From the NCBI GenBank assembly GCA_030737835.1, contig CM060853.1, forward strand, positions 3,883,152-3,947,151: a stretch of 64,000 nucleotides of DNA, written 5' to 3'. The translations under genes were made by a program, and so were the position numbers. Source of the stretch: Acorus gramineus (taxonomy: Eukaryota > Streptophyta > Magnoliopsida > Acorales > Acoraceae). Below, piece after piece: positions 13,401 through 25,232 of the stretch. Positions within the stretch are counted from its first letter, which is position 1. Each line of letters opens with the position of its first letter. The notes beneath the pieces are model-generated. The model was not told the origin of the DNA. It searched no databases and saw only the letters and a list, made by a program, of their open reading frames with translations.

Positions 13401-14954
13401 TTTGTTTCCGTGACTGCCTTTTGTGCTTCTAATTAAATATGCAACAGTAAAATTATGAAATGCTCTTTGACACCTGCAGTATCTTAATCTTACAGGGAAA
13501 AGCTCGAAGTGACATGACAGTGGAAGAGAGGATTGAAGCCGCTGATAGGAGGAAGATGGAAGGAAATGGTTATTTCAAGGATGGAAAACTGGAAGAGGCC
13601 ATGCAACAGTATGAAATGGTTACTAACAATTTCCTCTTTTTTGGGTCATTTCAGAGTTGCACACTTGCATGAGGTTGCTATCATAAGTTTGCAAAAGTAT
13701 TTTATGGTTTTTTCTTCTTTTTTTGTGTTTCTTTTAACCAGGCTATAGCATACATGGGAGATGACTTTATGTTCCAGTTATTTGGAAAATACAGGGACAT
13801 GGCATTGGCTGTGAAAAATCCATGCCATCTCAATATGGCCGCTTGTTTGATAAAGCTTAATCGCTACGAAGAAGCCATTGGACAGTGCAGCATAGTATGT
13901 ATACATCTGAGATTTCTTCTTTTATTTTTCTGTGTGTAGTTGATCGTAAATGTTTAAATACTTCAATATCATGATCGAGACAGATAAAATATGCATAAGG
14001 AGCAGCTCTATATCTGTGTTTTTATGTTTCATGCCTTCTGCTTATGCATTGATTTAAATTGTATATATTATTTTTAAATATGAATTGACAAACTTTCTTT
14101 AATGCATTTGGCATTTGTGATTCAATATATGGTTTTCCATGCAATCTTGTAAAGCAAAGTAGCTTTCTTTAGTCATCTTGCTTACAATAATATATTTGAA
14201 ATGTTTTAGGCTTGCATTTTCGTAGTTCTCTTTTAAAAATGTTTGGCATTCTCTAGCTAAGTAAACCTTTTCTTGAGATGGTATATTGAGACGTCATAGG
14301 ACGGAGCTCTAGAAATACTTTTATGATAGAGCACAAAGCCTTTTAGATGAGATAGATGTATGTGACTAGGCCATTTGTAGCACTCTCTCCATGATACCTA
14401 TTTTGTTTCTTATTTTTTACTGTCATTTTCAATACGTTCATGTATTTGAAGCTATTTCTATTGCAAATCCTTGCCTTTGTCATTCTTGGTCATGTCAATG
14501 ATCATCATGTTTATCAGTCATTCTCTCTATGCTACATCTAAACTTGACAATCCCTGAGTTGACAAAAGTAGAACCATCAGTTGAAAAATTTAGGACATCA
14601 ATTTTTAATATGTCCAATGGTCTCCAGGTGTTAGCAGAGGATGAAAATAATGTAAAAGCATTATTTAGACGAGGAAAAGCAAGAGCAGAACTCAGCCAGA
14701 CCGATGCTGCCCGAGAAGACTTTCAAAAGGCCCGTAAATTTGCCCCCGAAGACACGGCCATTGTCAGGGAGTTGCGTTTGCTTGCGGAGCATGACAAAGC
14801 CATTTATCAGAAGCAGAAGGAGATCTACAAAGGCATTTTTGGACCGAGGCCTGAACCTAAGCCCAAGGCGACGAATTGGCTTGTCAATTTTTGGCAGTGG
14901 CTGATAACTATACTCTGCCGCCTCTTCAAGTTTGCAAAACGTAAATCTGACTAG
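10426..14954 (+). CDS. TWD1: TWISTED DWARF 1 / FKBP42-type immunophilin
   Basis: TWD1 is a membrane-anchored FK506-binding-like co-chaperone that binds HSP90 and ABCB auxin transporters and is needed for their delivery to the plasma membrane. Seven exons (10426-10462, 11557-11739, 12656-12745, 13151-13335, 13496-13618, 13742-13894, 14628-14954) total 1098 nt and give 365 residues, the length I recall for the Arabidopsis protein. Visible parts: FKBP-like domain about residues 40-160 (KVDSEVEVLHEKV, MKSGERALLHVGWELGYGKE, FSFPNVPPMADLLYEVELIG); TPR region about 175-300 (MTVEERIEAADRRKMEGNGY, CHLNMAACLIKLNRYEEAIG, VKALFRRGKARAEL); hydrophobic C-terminal anchor about 340-357 (NWLVNFWQWLITILCRLF) followed by basic residues. 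The start follows a pyrimidine-rich 5' UTR and gives the family N-terminus. Splice-like AG|GT junctions after the stop (donor near 14968; acceptors near 15778 and 16013) suggest spliced 3' UTR; this is inference. Confidence 0.95.
10922..11003 (+). mobile_element. Short retroposed insertion with poly(A) tail in TWD1 intron 1
   Basis: About 50 bp of unique sequence (CCCAGCTCGACCGTAAGGTC within it) ends in an A-rich tail and is flanked by direct copies of GATACTTA (10914-10921 and 11004-11011). Target duplication plus A-tail is the mark of LINE-driven retroposition; the body is so short that it is probably a 5'-truncated LINE or SINE tail. Confidence 0.7.
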
Positions 14955-17011
14955 AGCTTTCTGTAAGGTAAGAAGCATTAAAGGTCCTCTATTGTTGATG
15001 GTTCACAAATTTGAGTATCATTTGTCTGCTTTTCCCTGAATGACAACAGAATGGCATATTTTATTGACCATTTCTGCATTTCAACATTCTGTGCATCCAA
15101 TGTGTTTGCATTTGTCTTTTATTGACTAGAGGATAGCATACATTATTGACAAGAGCATGACATAGTTTATTGACAAAGATTGAGTTGTATTTAGATTGAG
15201 CTTGTCTTTCAGTAGAATTTCAACACAAGCACTGTGACTCAAACCCATGACCTCGTGGTTGCAAAGTATGTTAACTCTATGGGGTCTAAGCCCCTTCAGT
15301 AGGTTCTCTTCTACTGATTATGTTCTCATATTTACTTTTCTGGTAACATGTTTGCATCACCAGTGGTTATTACTCTGCTGTTGTTGAAACAACGAATCAT
15401 GTTCTGCTGTTTCTATTTGATTTCTCTCTGATTTTCCAACCAGTTATATGAATAACTTGATAAGTGTCCACTGCCCATTTTAAAAATTCTTGGGTGTCAA
15501 TTTGAAGTTCTTCCCTTTTTCTCATCATCTTCATGGACTCATTATCCAAGTTCTCATGTTAACTAGGGCTATGGTTTTTTATTTTATTTTTTTAAAAAGC
15601 AAAACTGTTTTTATGAAAAAGCTGGTTAAGGGTAGCTTTTCCAAATTATCAATCAAGTGCATAAACTAACTGTTCTTAAAAATTAGTTCCAAATGGGGCT
15701 TAGAACCTACTGTATGAGAACATTGTCATCATCATCACATCATTTTGCACACTGACGAGAACTTTTTCTTCTCATTAGGTATGTGGATCGAGGGGGAAAA
15801 AATGCTGGCTTCGCCTAGATGATCACCCCAAATTCCCGCGTTATGTATCTTGACAGTGAAAATCATCTATGAGTCAAGGACTTGCAATGTATTTGTGAGG
15901 ACATAATATCTATGAGAACATGTTATGTCACCCATGTTTATTGTTAATCCATTTAGTGACATTATATAAACTAGTTGAGCTGTTTATTTATCATATCTTT
16001 TCTTTTCTCAGGTGCTGCTGCAGTTTAGCTCGTGTCCACTCTTCGTGTAATGTGAATGATGAAAGCTTTGACTGATCATTATACCATTTTGAGAATTTAA
16101 GCAGATGTAAAATGAGTTTTTGTTAGCTGGCTAACACCCTTTTATCTTCTAAAAAAGAGGTCAAGGAATTTAAGAGTTTTGAGAAAGTCAGTTAGCATCC
16201 CTTTTTCTGTGAAGGAGTTCGAGTGATCAAACCTTGAGGGCACCAATCTTTTGAAAAAAAAAATCCTCCCATGTCATATGTGCACAGTGGGTTACTAACT
16301 TTCAAAAGACAAATGTTATACCCAGTCTAATGGCTGAACATGTTTTAAAATATATATTTGTTTAATGAAATACATGTTTTCACAAAAAAATGAAATATAT
16401 ACTCAAATGAATTGAATGAATACATTTTTACATTTTTTGCCATATTGTGTATCACATAGTAGAGTATACATTAAATTAGAGATTTTATATACTGTGATGA
16501 GACAATTGGGGGTTTGCAAGTCTCTGAGTAGTTTCCTGTAGAAGCTTTCAATTTTTGTTGCAATTAAGGTTCGGTCTTTCATGAGGATAATAATTTTCCA
16601 AGAAGAGATTATGATTATTTTCGGTGATCATTTTTTATTAAGCGAGTGTATAATTTTTAACAAATAATAAACTGATGATCATTGTTGATTGGGCTGCATA
16701 AACAATTGTAATATCGTAAAAAAAATTATATACAAAAAACTATGACTAACATCATCATCAAGCAGAACTATAGATAAACAAATAAACCAAAAGAAAAACC
16801 AAGAAACAAATCAACCAAACAACAGTAATTTGGACAAGAAAACTAAAAACAACACCCATCACCCAATCAATTCCATTCTCAAACCTCCATAACCAGATCC
16901 AACTCACAGAGCTGTTGTTGGGTTTATTATATCAACCCCAGATCAAAGAAGTGGAATATTATTCATTCATATATGCATCTGATTTCAACCACCCAAAACA
17001 CCCAAAACCTA
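14955..17011. other. TWD1 3' UTR and convergent intergenic spacer
   Basis: The first part probably holds spliced 3' UTR of the TWD1-like gene (AG|GT-type boundaries near 14968, 15778 and 16013). The rest is AT-rich and holds the 3' UTR of the minus-strand gene that ends at 17012. No other coding homology seen. Confidence 0.5.
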
Positions 17012-17356
17012 CTATTGTTTCATCATAGACATCCAAGCACAATAAGCACACACAATCTGCTGAGATATGTATACATAAACTGCAAAAGATAGGCTCATCA
17101 GCACCAAGTCCTTCCAGTCTCCCTTCTGTTTAGGACTCAAGCTCTCTCTAATGCCTCTTCCCATGCTTTCAATTCCTTTATGAACCTTAGCAACCCATGA
17201 TGGTTTGACTCTCTCTTTTTCTTCTCCAGGTGATCCATCCGGTTTGCGCGTCTTGCACGAGAGACTAGATTGGATTCTTGGAGAACTGGGTGTGGTTTTT
17301 GGGGATGAATTCATGTGGGTGTGAAGAGATAGGTTGATTGTGAGGACTGATGCCAT
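17012..17356 (-). CDS. Small single-pass membrane protein, probably plastid-targeted
   Basis: Single-exon frame of 114 residues. The frame is open for another 100 codons upstream, but that part translates a pyrimidine-rich leader. The ATG at 17356 starts a Ser/Thr-rich, acid-poor N-terminus (MASVLTINLSLHTHMNSSPK...) typical of a transit peptide. A charged middle region (about 40-80, ending LSPKQKGDWKDLVLMSLSF) leads into one hydrophobic helix (about 83-110, LMSLSFAVYVYISQQIVCAY), with the C-terminus CAWMSMMKQ. I recognise the tail as a conserved plant family of unknown function (some members carry the uninformative label low-density receptor-like), but this is from memory. Plastid targeting is inferred from composition. 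Confidence 0.7.
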   Translation of the reverse strand: MASVLTINLSLHTHMNSSPKTTPSSPRIQSSLSCKTRKPDGSPGEEKERVKPSWVAKVHKGIESMGRGIRESLSPKQKGDWKDLVLMSLSFAVYVYISQQIVCAYCAWMSMMKQ

Positions 17357-17970
17357 GGAGTGAGGTTTTTGGATTGTTTTCGATGATCGAAAAATTATTT
17401 TCTGTTCATCTATGAAGAGTTTGGGATTTGAAGAGAAAGATAGTGAAGGAAGAACAAGAAGATAGAGCAATGCAGGAGTCAAAGGAAGAGAAAAAAAATC
17501 TTGTAGGGTTAGGAAGTTTTGGAGGGTTAGATTGGGAAAGGGACTTGTTTGGCTTGGTTGGATAAAATGGGAGGGAGAATTTTTAACTGACATAACTGTT
17601 AAAAAAAAAAAAAATCTTGCTTTTGGGAAAATTGGATTTTCTTTTTTGTTCCTCATGAAAAAGTTATCCAGTAACCCTATTCAGTATAAAGTTCACAATT
17701 TTGATTGTAGATTTTTCAGGGTAAACTGAAAATGACAATTGAGGGAGGTCAAGTTGAGATTGATTGGTGTTGAAGCTTACCCATTCAAAGGTTATCTGTA
17801 AGGGGGAATTGGCTTCAGGACATTAGGGGGAGGGAAAATATATTTCGGCCACTCTTTAACAATGGAAAAGATTGACCACTCCAACTAATTTAGATAAAAC
17901 ACAGGAAATTGAGTATGCTCAATCAGAAGTAGAAATATGTGTTATTTAATATATATATTAATAAAAGGCT

Positions 17971-19302
17971 TAAAGGTGTAACTTAAGTAGGTTGAGTTGG
18001 GTTTGACTTCAATCCAAAGTTAGAGGAAATCAACCCAAACCCAACATAATCCATCTGACCTTCAAACTAGGCCTGTCAACGGGTCGGGTTCGGGTCGGGT
18101 CAGGGTGGATCCGGACCCGACCCGTGACAGGACCCGACGGGTCCGGGTCCAACCTAGGACCCCGCGGGTCCGGGAAAATTTGGACCCGGACCCGTCGGAC
18201 CTGGGTCGGGTCCGACCCGACCCGGTGGTTGGGTAAAAAAAAAAAAGAGAAAGAAGAGCTCATGTATTTGTTTGCCTTATCATTCTATTTGAAATTTTTT
18301 GTAATAAAACATTATTGTTAATGAGACTATGTTTGAATATAATTTTATACAATTCAAAAGAAGTAAATGAATTATTAAACAACATCCAAAACAATAATCA
18401 CTAACATAAAAAACATATTAACTTAAATAATAAACATAACTAACCTAAACAACATTCAAAACAATATTAACCTAAACAACATTCAAAACAATAAACACTA
18501 ACATATTAACCTAAATAATAAACATAAATCATGCAACAAACTAATTAATCATGCAAATTCAAAAGTTAATAAGTTAATTGTCCAAAACAAACCGATTTAT
18601 AGGTTTGTTATGATTATGATTTATGAACTTGTAGATACAAAAATAAGTTAAGTAAGAAATAAAATTATGTATCAACTAATACTAATGGTCTTATAATATA
18701 TGAGCATATTTTAATAAAACAATCGGGTCTCGGGTCCAACGGGTCGGGGCGGGGTGGACCCGGACCCGACCCGTTTGTTTGTTCGGGTCCGCCGGGTCGG
18801 GTCCAAATCGGATCGGGTATATTACACGTGTAATCGAGTCCGGGTCGGGTCCGGGTCTGGACCTGACCCGTTGACAAGCCTACTTCAAACCCAAGAAGTT
18901 CAACCAACACACAAGGTTGAGTTTGGGTTTGGGTTAGACTCAGGATTAATTTTAAAAATGTGTCATTTTAAACCATTGGAATTCTACAAGTCAATGCTCC
19001 CCCCATGAAAGAAACAAGAAAAATGAAAATGATGAACATTTTTATTTTTTTAAAAAAATAAAACTATAAGAATGATAGATTATAGGTAAAAATAAATTAG
19101 ACAATTCAAATTTTCTCACAATAAACAATTAAAATTAGACATTTAAATATATTACTCACTACTTTAGGTTTGTGCTGGGTTCGCGTTACTCAAACTCTCA
19201 ACTCAAACCCAACAAAAATTAGGTTCTGGTTGAACTCAAACGTTAAAATCCCAAATCAAACCCACTGAAAATCGGGTTCAATCAGCCTAAGTCGTACCAC
19301 TA
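17971..19302. mobile_element. hAT-like non-autonomous element rich in GGGTT(T)GGGTT motifs, split by a second hAT
   Basis: Left end TAAAGGTGTAACTTAAGTAG and right end (read inward) TAGTGGTACGACTTAGGCTG are inverted repeats. Flanking octamers AAAAGGCT and AAAAATCC are only a weak duplication match, as expected for an old insertion. The interior is non-coding, with tracts of GGGTTGAG/CAACCCAAAC. It is interrupted at 18068-18882 by a younger element. A related copy lies near 44295-44752. Confidence 0.65.
18068..18882. mobile_element. hAT element with GGGTCGGGTC arrays, nested
   Basis: Inverted termini TAGGCCTGTCAA / TTGACAAGCCTA (one mismatch) are flanked by a perfect 8-bp duplication CTTCAAAC (18060-18067 and 18883-18890), the hAT signature. 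Both ends carry GC-rich GGGTCGGGT/ACCCGACCC arrays; the middle is AT-rich and codes for nothing recognisable. It sits inside the older element 17971-19302. Confidence 0.88.
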
Positions 19303-19995
19303 AAAAATCCCCAGAATAAGATTGATTTAAATTAAAAAAAGATTGATCTGATTTTTTATTTTATTTTTTTGAAACCTAAAAAAAAGAAAAAAATTTGATT
19401 TAATTTTATGACTGATTGGCGACTGCCTGTGTTTTTACCAGTAATTCCTTTGAGACATTGAACTTAAATGCAGTCAGTGCTCTTTGGATGGTTATGATTG
19501 TTAAGAAATTATTTTCAGATTAAAAAAAAAAGAAATTATTTTTACTGGCACCACATTATTATAGAGGTATTATGTTTTACATGAAAGCATATATCACGGA
19601 TTAGGCGGTTGGATTTTGACGGTGGATCCTCTTCACTTTCACAAAGTTTCTCGTACAGCTGTTCGAGCTCCAGAAAGTGTGGCACGAGAGGCGGCGAAGG
19701 CTCAGATAGCAGTCTCTATTGTTGGTCTACTGTACGTAGGTGGATCATCCCATATATTGATTCTATACATATTAAGCAAAACAGAGGAATACTTTTGATA
19801 GTGTAAAGGTTGTAAATTCCTCTTTTGATGTTTTGGATGTATAAAAAGGCACTGACATAATCAGTTATTTCTCTCATGGAAAATTCTTTTTGAAAATTGG
19901 TGCTTTAGAATTTGAGTTTTGGTCATCATTCAAGGAAACCTTTACGGAGAGGAGGGTGTATTCTATTCCGTGAATATATCATTTATTAAAAAAAT
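19303..19995. other. AT-rich spacer
   Basis: A short frame near 19610-19800 has no recognisable homology. Nothing else supported. Confidence 0.5.
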
Positions 19996-20411
19996 TGGTA
20001 AAATGCGTTTGGGCCCCCAAAGTCTTTGAAACTTGTAGAAACAACCCTTAAAATTCAAAAACAAGCACTCATACCCCTTTGTTGTTAGATTTTCTGTTAA
20101 TGGGATAGAAGTATGATTTTATCCTTTTAATTAACTATTGATTTAATTCTTAGAAAAAATGCATTCAGCATTCAGATGTATTTGAAGAGTTGATTATTAC
20201 ATTAATTAATATTCACAAAACATATCCAAAGTTAATCCATAGACACTTTTTCTAGATATTTAGAAAATTAATTGAATGCTAAAATGATAATTTTAAAGTA
20301 CTTTCTTAACAGGAAATTTAATAGTAAGGGGGTATAAGTGCATGTTTTTTTAACTTCAGTGAGTGTTTTTGCAGGTTTCAAAAATTTCAGGGGTCCAAAT
20401 GCATTTTACAC
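19996..20411. mobile_element. Mutator-like MITE, same family as 9710-10159
   Basis: Ends are inverted repeats of about 45 bp (GTAAAATGCGTTTGGGCCCC and, inward from the right, GTAAAATGCATTTGGACCCC). It shares order and motifs with the upstream-of-TWD1 element (TTAGATTTTCT, GTGTTTTTGCAGGTTT). Flanks TAAAAAAAT/TAAAAAAAA fit a 9-bp target duplication, but in A-rich sequence. Confidence 0.75.
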
Positions 20412-20487
20412 TAAAAAAAATATACAAAAAGTAAGCATTTAATTTATTCGAGTATACCGTTCAATGATCAAACAAAGAAAGATTATA

Positions 20488-21741
20488 GGGCGTCGATATT
20501 TTCACTCACGGAGTTCTTCAACCCACCCCTCTCAAAAAAATAAAAATGTGGTTTTTTTAAGAGGTGAACCCACCCGACTCATTCGACTTTTTAAAGTCAT
20601 CCATTATGTCACAGGTCGACATCACATAGTCGAACTGATCACAGAAATCTAAGCCCTCTCTGCGACCTATTCAACTTTGTGGAGTCGTCAGTTATATACT
20701 CCGTTCGACATCGCAGAGTCGAACAGGTCACAGAAACCTAAGGCTCTCATATGATCCATTCGAATTTATGAAATGGTCAATTATGCAGTGTTTCAAAACC
20801 CAACCCGACCAGCTTGGTTGAACTAGTTAAACCTTCACCCGCATTGAATTCCAGTTTGATTTAGCCATATAACCCGATGATATAAAAAATCAGTAAAACT
20901 CAATCAACCCACCGATTGAACCAACGGTTTTTGTGAACCGGCTGCGGGTTGATTATATCGGATGATACTTTATTCATAGAAATTGTTATTAATCACTTGT
21001 TAAAATATAAAATCTAATAAAAAGTTTAGATTTTTTATACTAAAATCATGTTATGATGTTAAGTAAAACATTTATGCAAAGACTTTCTAAAATATTTTAT
21101 ATTTAGTAATAATAATTAAAAAAATTATTATATTATAATTATGTCATGGTTCAAATCGGTTGACCCAACAATTGCACCAATGGCCTTGACTCATTTATTT
21201 TTTTTGGTTCATTGAACGGTTTGATTTTTAAAACATTATCATTATGTCACAGGTTGACATCACATAGTCGAACTAATCCCAGAGACCTAATACCCTCTAT
21301 ACGGTCTATTCGACTTGTGATGTAATGGACAATATCACAAAGAGATATCCAAACACTACATCATGTGATATATCCTTTATGATACTGAATAACACATTAT
21401 TGTTTGAAGATATCATTTCATTGACAATGTTATAACACGTGAACATATTGTTCAAAACAAAAAGTCGAATAATTTGCAGAGAGGACATTAAGTCTTGGTA
21501 ACTAGTTCGATTCTGTAACATCGACCTGTAAAATAATGAACGGCTTCATAAAATCGAGTAGGCTACAAAGAGGATCTTATATCTCTGTGACCAGCTTGAC
21601 TCTATGATGTCGATCTATCACATAATGGATGACTTCACAAAGTCCAATAGATCGGGGTGGCATCACTATTTAAAAAAATCACATTCTGATTTTTTTAGAG
21701 GGGTGGGATGGATAGCTATGTGAATGAAAATATCGGTGCCC
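20488..21741. mobile_element. Foldback Mutator-like MITE with internal tandem repeats
   Basis: Flanked by AAGATTATA (20479-20487) and AAGATTCTA (21742-21750), a 9-bp duplication with one mismatch. Long inverted ends start GGGCGTCGATATTTTCACTC and, inward from the right, GGGCACCGATATTTTCATTC. Each arm is built of units containing CGACATCACATAGTCGAAC, ...ACCTAAG.CCTCT... and ...CATTATGTCACAGG, repeated several times. No coding capacity. Interrupted by a hAT-like element at 20786-21238. Confidence 0.85.
20786..21238. mobile_element. hAT-like element nested in the foldback MITE
   Basis: Terminus CAGTGTTTCAAAACC at the left, TAATGTTTTAAAAAT inward from the right; flanking CAATTATG (20778-20785) and TCATTATG (21239-21246) match at 6 of 8. 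Rejoining the flanks restores the host repeat unit, which confirms an insertion. Non-coding. Confidence 0.7.
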
Positions 21742-22095
21742 AAGATTCTAACCACCAAGCTCATTAATTGAGGTACCTGAGGGATAACCCCTAATTCTTG
21801 CTCCAAAAAGCACCTACAATTCATGACCTACATAGCTCATACACGAGATACTTTTTTTTAAAAGGAAAAAAAATCCACAGTTCAATTCCAGCTTTTCAAT
21901 CACACATGAGAAGCACAGAAGCCAAACAGGGTTCACAGAAAGCATTGATTAGAATTTCGCGCACAATCATTCTGATGTGAATTATGAACTTCTTGATTCA
22001 CTAGCCATTCATGGAACAAAAAGAAAAAAAAACAAAACTCCTTGCCCAAAGAGTTCATCTGGTAAGATGCCGAGCACCCATAATAAAGATCAAGG
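21742..22095. other. Possible 3' UTR of the NFD6-like gene
   Basis: Non-coding AT-rich sequence downstream of the proposed last exon; it begins at the target duplication of the foldback element. No separate feature recognised. Confidence 0.4.
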
Positions 22096-25000
22096 TCATA
22101 AAGGCGTGGAGATGCCTGCAACAAAAAAATGGAAGAGAAATAAAGCTCAAGCTCAAGGTCATAAAGCCCACAGTTAATTAACAAAAGTGATGTAACAGAA
22201 CACCAGAAAAGGCCAACACCAAAGGAAATACTTGTAACAAATTCCATAAACACATCCATCTGCAGCATAATGTTGCACCATACACGACTGATAGCACGAC
22301 CGTAAACAGGTTATGTTTGTTTTTTTGTCAACCTACCAAGCTGCAATATCATTATGCGCTCACAGGTTTCAAAAGATCATCTTTATTGCAGTGGATTATA
22401 CATCTATATGCCTCTAATACATTTTGTTATCAACAACACAGTTTCCTTACCCAGAACCTAGAGAATGGATTGCGAGCTTCATTCACAGAACTAATAATAG
22501 ATTGGAGCAAACATATAAATATCTCAAATTTCACCAAAAAGAAAAGAAAAAAGAAGAAGCTTATTACAAGTAAATGAAATCAGACCCAAAAGGAATAAGT
22601 ACATGTGCAGCCTCATTTAATGATTTTTGGTATATGCCATTGCTGTTATGCTTTTATCATAAGTGTATTGCAAGTTTGTAACCTTTCTTTTTAAAAAGAG
22701 TCTAAGGTATTTAGTATGGCATCAGAGGTTTGCAAAAATCCCTTTCACGGAACATATATTTACTATGCTTAACATCTTAGGTATGATGTCCTTCAAGCAC
22801 GTCCATTTAAGATGTTTGGGTTGCTTAACATCTTAGCCTTTAACCCAACTGGCCAAGTAAGATGTTTGGGTTGCTCAACTACCACTTTAAACCGCAAAAT
22901 ATCACATTCCGGACATTTTTCCCTTGCATCATCATTTGCTGTCCACTTGGGCTAACATGAAAAATGAGTGTTGGAAGACTAGACCCTTAAACTAATTGTA
23001 AGAGTTTGTGATGGCAGAGCACTTTGATTTCCATATAAGCTAAAATAAGGGAAACAGCAAGGTGGATGGAAATATAAATTAGTGTGCCATCAATCAGAGG
23101 GAGCACTAATGAAATATATGAATTGCTTTGTTTCCCATTAATGCACAACTGAGCACACAGAAATGATTATGCAGTGAGAAATTGGAAGGGTCACACAAAC
23201 TGCCAATTCATCATTTAAAATTAGTTGAATCCTAGATGCATATAATGTTCTTCTTGGAGAAACTTTTGCACGCAACTTTTAGAAGTATTAATAGATCAAT
23301 TCCAGCAAAACACCATTCAAATTTGTGCCTCAGAGGAAGACCAAATTGAAGGAAGAGCAAGCCACATAACTTAACTAACACAAGACTAGGGCTAGAGAAG
23401 AATGATGGTTCCCATCACTAGGACACAACACCAAACAACAGATGCTTACTTTGATAGAACAATGGTAATTAAAAAACACATTGGCATGAAAACTACCCAA
23501 ACATCAAAGCGATTGACGATCATTTTTGTCTAGACCACTTATGCTTCCATTCTCGAACACACAGGCTCATTCCCAAGTATTAAAAATCTTAAGAGCTCAA
23601 TCTCTGGAGCAAAGAGGTGGCAAAGTAACCCACAAAGCTCTTGGGATAGAGCCATGGTTTCCCCATATGTCACGAGTTCAAATCCCCCAGGGCATACCTG
23701 ATGGACATTGTTGGTGGGAGATTGTGTGCATCCATGTGTTTTGCAACTAATGTTGAGGTTCCTTGTCACCAAAAGAAAAAATGTTGGAAAGGTTTGAAAA
23801 GAATCATTACCCAATAATTGGCAGAGAGATGTCCTCCATGGTAAAAAGTTGTTACAAAAAAAAAAAAAAAAAAGTAGAGAAAGGGACACTTCTGCTGAAC
23901 GAATTCATGAGAAATATCTAAAAGCGCAAGTAAAACTCAAACAATTCTAATTTTATAACGAATAGAATTATCCGTGTATCCTAAGTTCATTGTATTCTAA
24001 ACATGCTTTCCAGGCTTATCACAAAGAACAAAGAAAAATTTAATGAAACACTACTAGTTATACATACACAATTACACATTAAAGTAAACAGAACCAAATT
24101 GTACAGAAATCAAACTAAAGGTAATTGGAAACAGAACACCAGAAAAGAAGCACCTTCTGAGAGCCAACCCCAGCTTCCAGGTTTGGAGGAGAGCATGGAA
24201 TTGAGCAGGACAGAAGCAGTAGCACTATGCAACGGCATTAATGACTGCACACAACCCAACTCAACCGGAAGCCTATACATACAAATTTTATACACAAATA
24301 TTATTTTGCAAGTCCCATTACATGAAATTAGAATTTCAATTAAAATAACAACAACCCACAAATTATCCATGAAATTTTGGATTGGTCAAATGTTTATAGT
24401 TCGTCATCAATTTAAGAAACTTCTACATTCTACATTCAGTGAAATCACAATGAAGCTTCTCAACTGAAATAATTATGAAAAACAGGATCCTGTAAAATTG
24501 ACAAGAATGATGAACTTTATCAAATAAATATAGTCCACCATCAATGTAAGAGAATTTTTCAAATGGGTTTCTCCTAAAAGGCAAAAAAATTATCCTGCAA
24601 TCAGTAAAACCCAACAGAAATATAAAATAGCTTTCAAATGGCTCCAACAAAATCACAAACTTCCATTCAATTCATATAAAAAGAAAAATAGCTCATCCCA
24701 CAAATTTATCCAAGAAAAAAAAATTAGGATTCGTCAAATGAATATAGTCAGTCCATCATCAAATTTAGAAGCCTCAAATGGGTACCTCCTTAAAAACCAC
24801 AAATTTCCACTCTTCATTCAATAAAACCCCAATATAGCCACCATTTCCAAAAGCACGGAAATCTGCTATTTTTTCAAAATGGGTTCCTATCATTTCGACT
24901 ATACATCACAAAACATACAATGAAAACCCCATTAAAGTCACCATTCCCTAAAAAAAACCCCCCAAAAACACCAAAAAATACAAAAAGCCACGATTTTTCC

Positions 25001-25232
25001 AGATGGGTTTCCATCAATTCGATCAAATATCATACAAAGAAATACGAAAGATTACATGAAAAGTGACTAACAACAAAAAAAAACCGATGCACCTGGAGAT
25101 GTTTGGTGGAAGCTTTCGCTTGGAGAGACGAATGAAAGGCGAAGCCTTTGGAGAAGCCAGAGACCTTAGGAGGTTGGGAGGAGAAATGGAGCTCAAGATG
25201 GCCCTCCTCGCACAGTTTGCAAGGGTTGCCAT
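22096..25232 (-). CDS. NUCLEAR FUSION DEFECTIVE 6-like small organelle protein
   Basis: NFD6-type proteins are short, nucleus-encoded, mitochondrion/plastid-targeted proteins; the Arabidopsis one is needed for fusion of polar nuclei. Exon 1 (25232-25093) encodes MATLANCARRAILSSISPPN and an Arg/Ser-rich targeting peptide; exon 2 (24272-24154) encodes the conserved core (PVELGCVQSLMPLHSATASV, LLNSMLSSKPGSWGWLSE). Phase across the intron is correct (AG|G = Arg). The 3' end is uncertain: without further splicing the frame stops at 24110. With the donor at 24153, a good acceptor (T-rich, TTGCAG) at 22116 gives a short last exon ending GISTPL at 22096, total 92 residues, near the usual family length. 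The predicted second intron holds a SINE-like repeat. Confidence 0.72.
23600..23785 (+). mobile_element. Putative tRNA-derived SINE
   Basis: Contains a pol III B-box-like GAGTTCAAATCCC, preceded by an A-box-like stretch (AGCTCTTGGGATAGAGCC) and followed by T/G-rich sequence ending near an A-rich AAAAGAAAAAATG tail. Layout fits plant SINEs, but the target duplication was not established. Confidence 0.45.

Noticed and set aside
17357..17656. N-terminal extension of the small membrane protein (214-codon frame)
   Set aside because: The extra 100 codons translate a pyrimidine-rich leader (long Phe/Leu/Ser/Pro runs); the internal ATG at 17356 gives a sensible targeting peptide.
18030..18910. Overlapping frames rich in Asp-Pro/Arg/Gly on both strands
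   Set aside because: They are translations of GGGTCGGGTC arrays inside a hAT element, not genes.
23539..23889. 116-codon minus-strand frame within the NFD6-like region
   Set aside because: It covers a SINE-like repeat with a pol III B-box and a poly(A/T) run; no protein family match.
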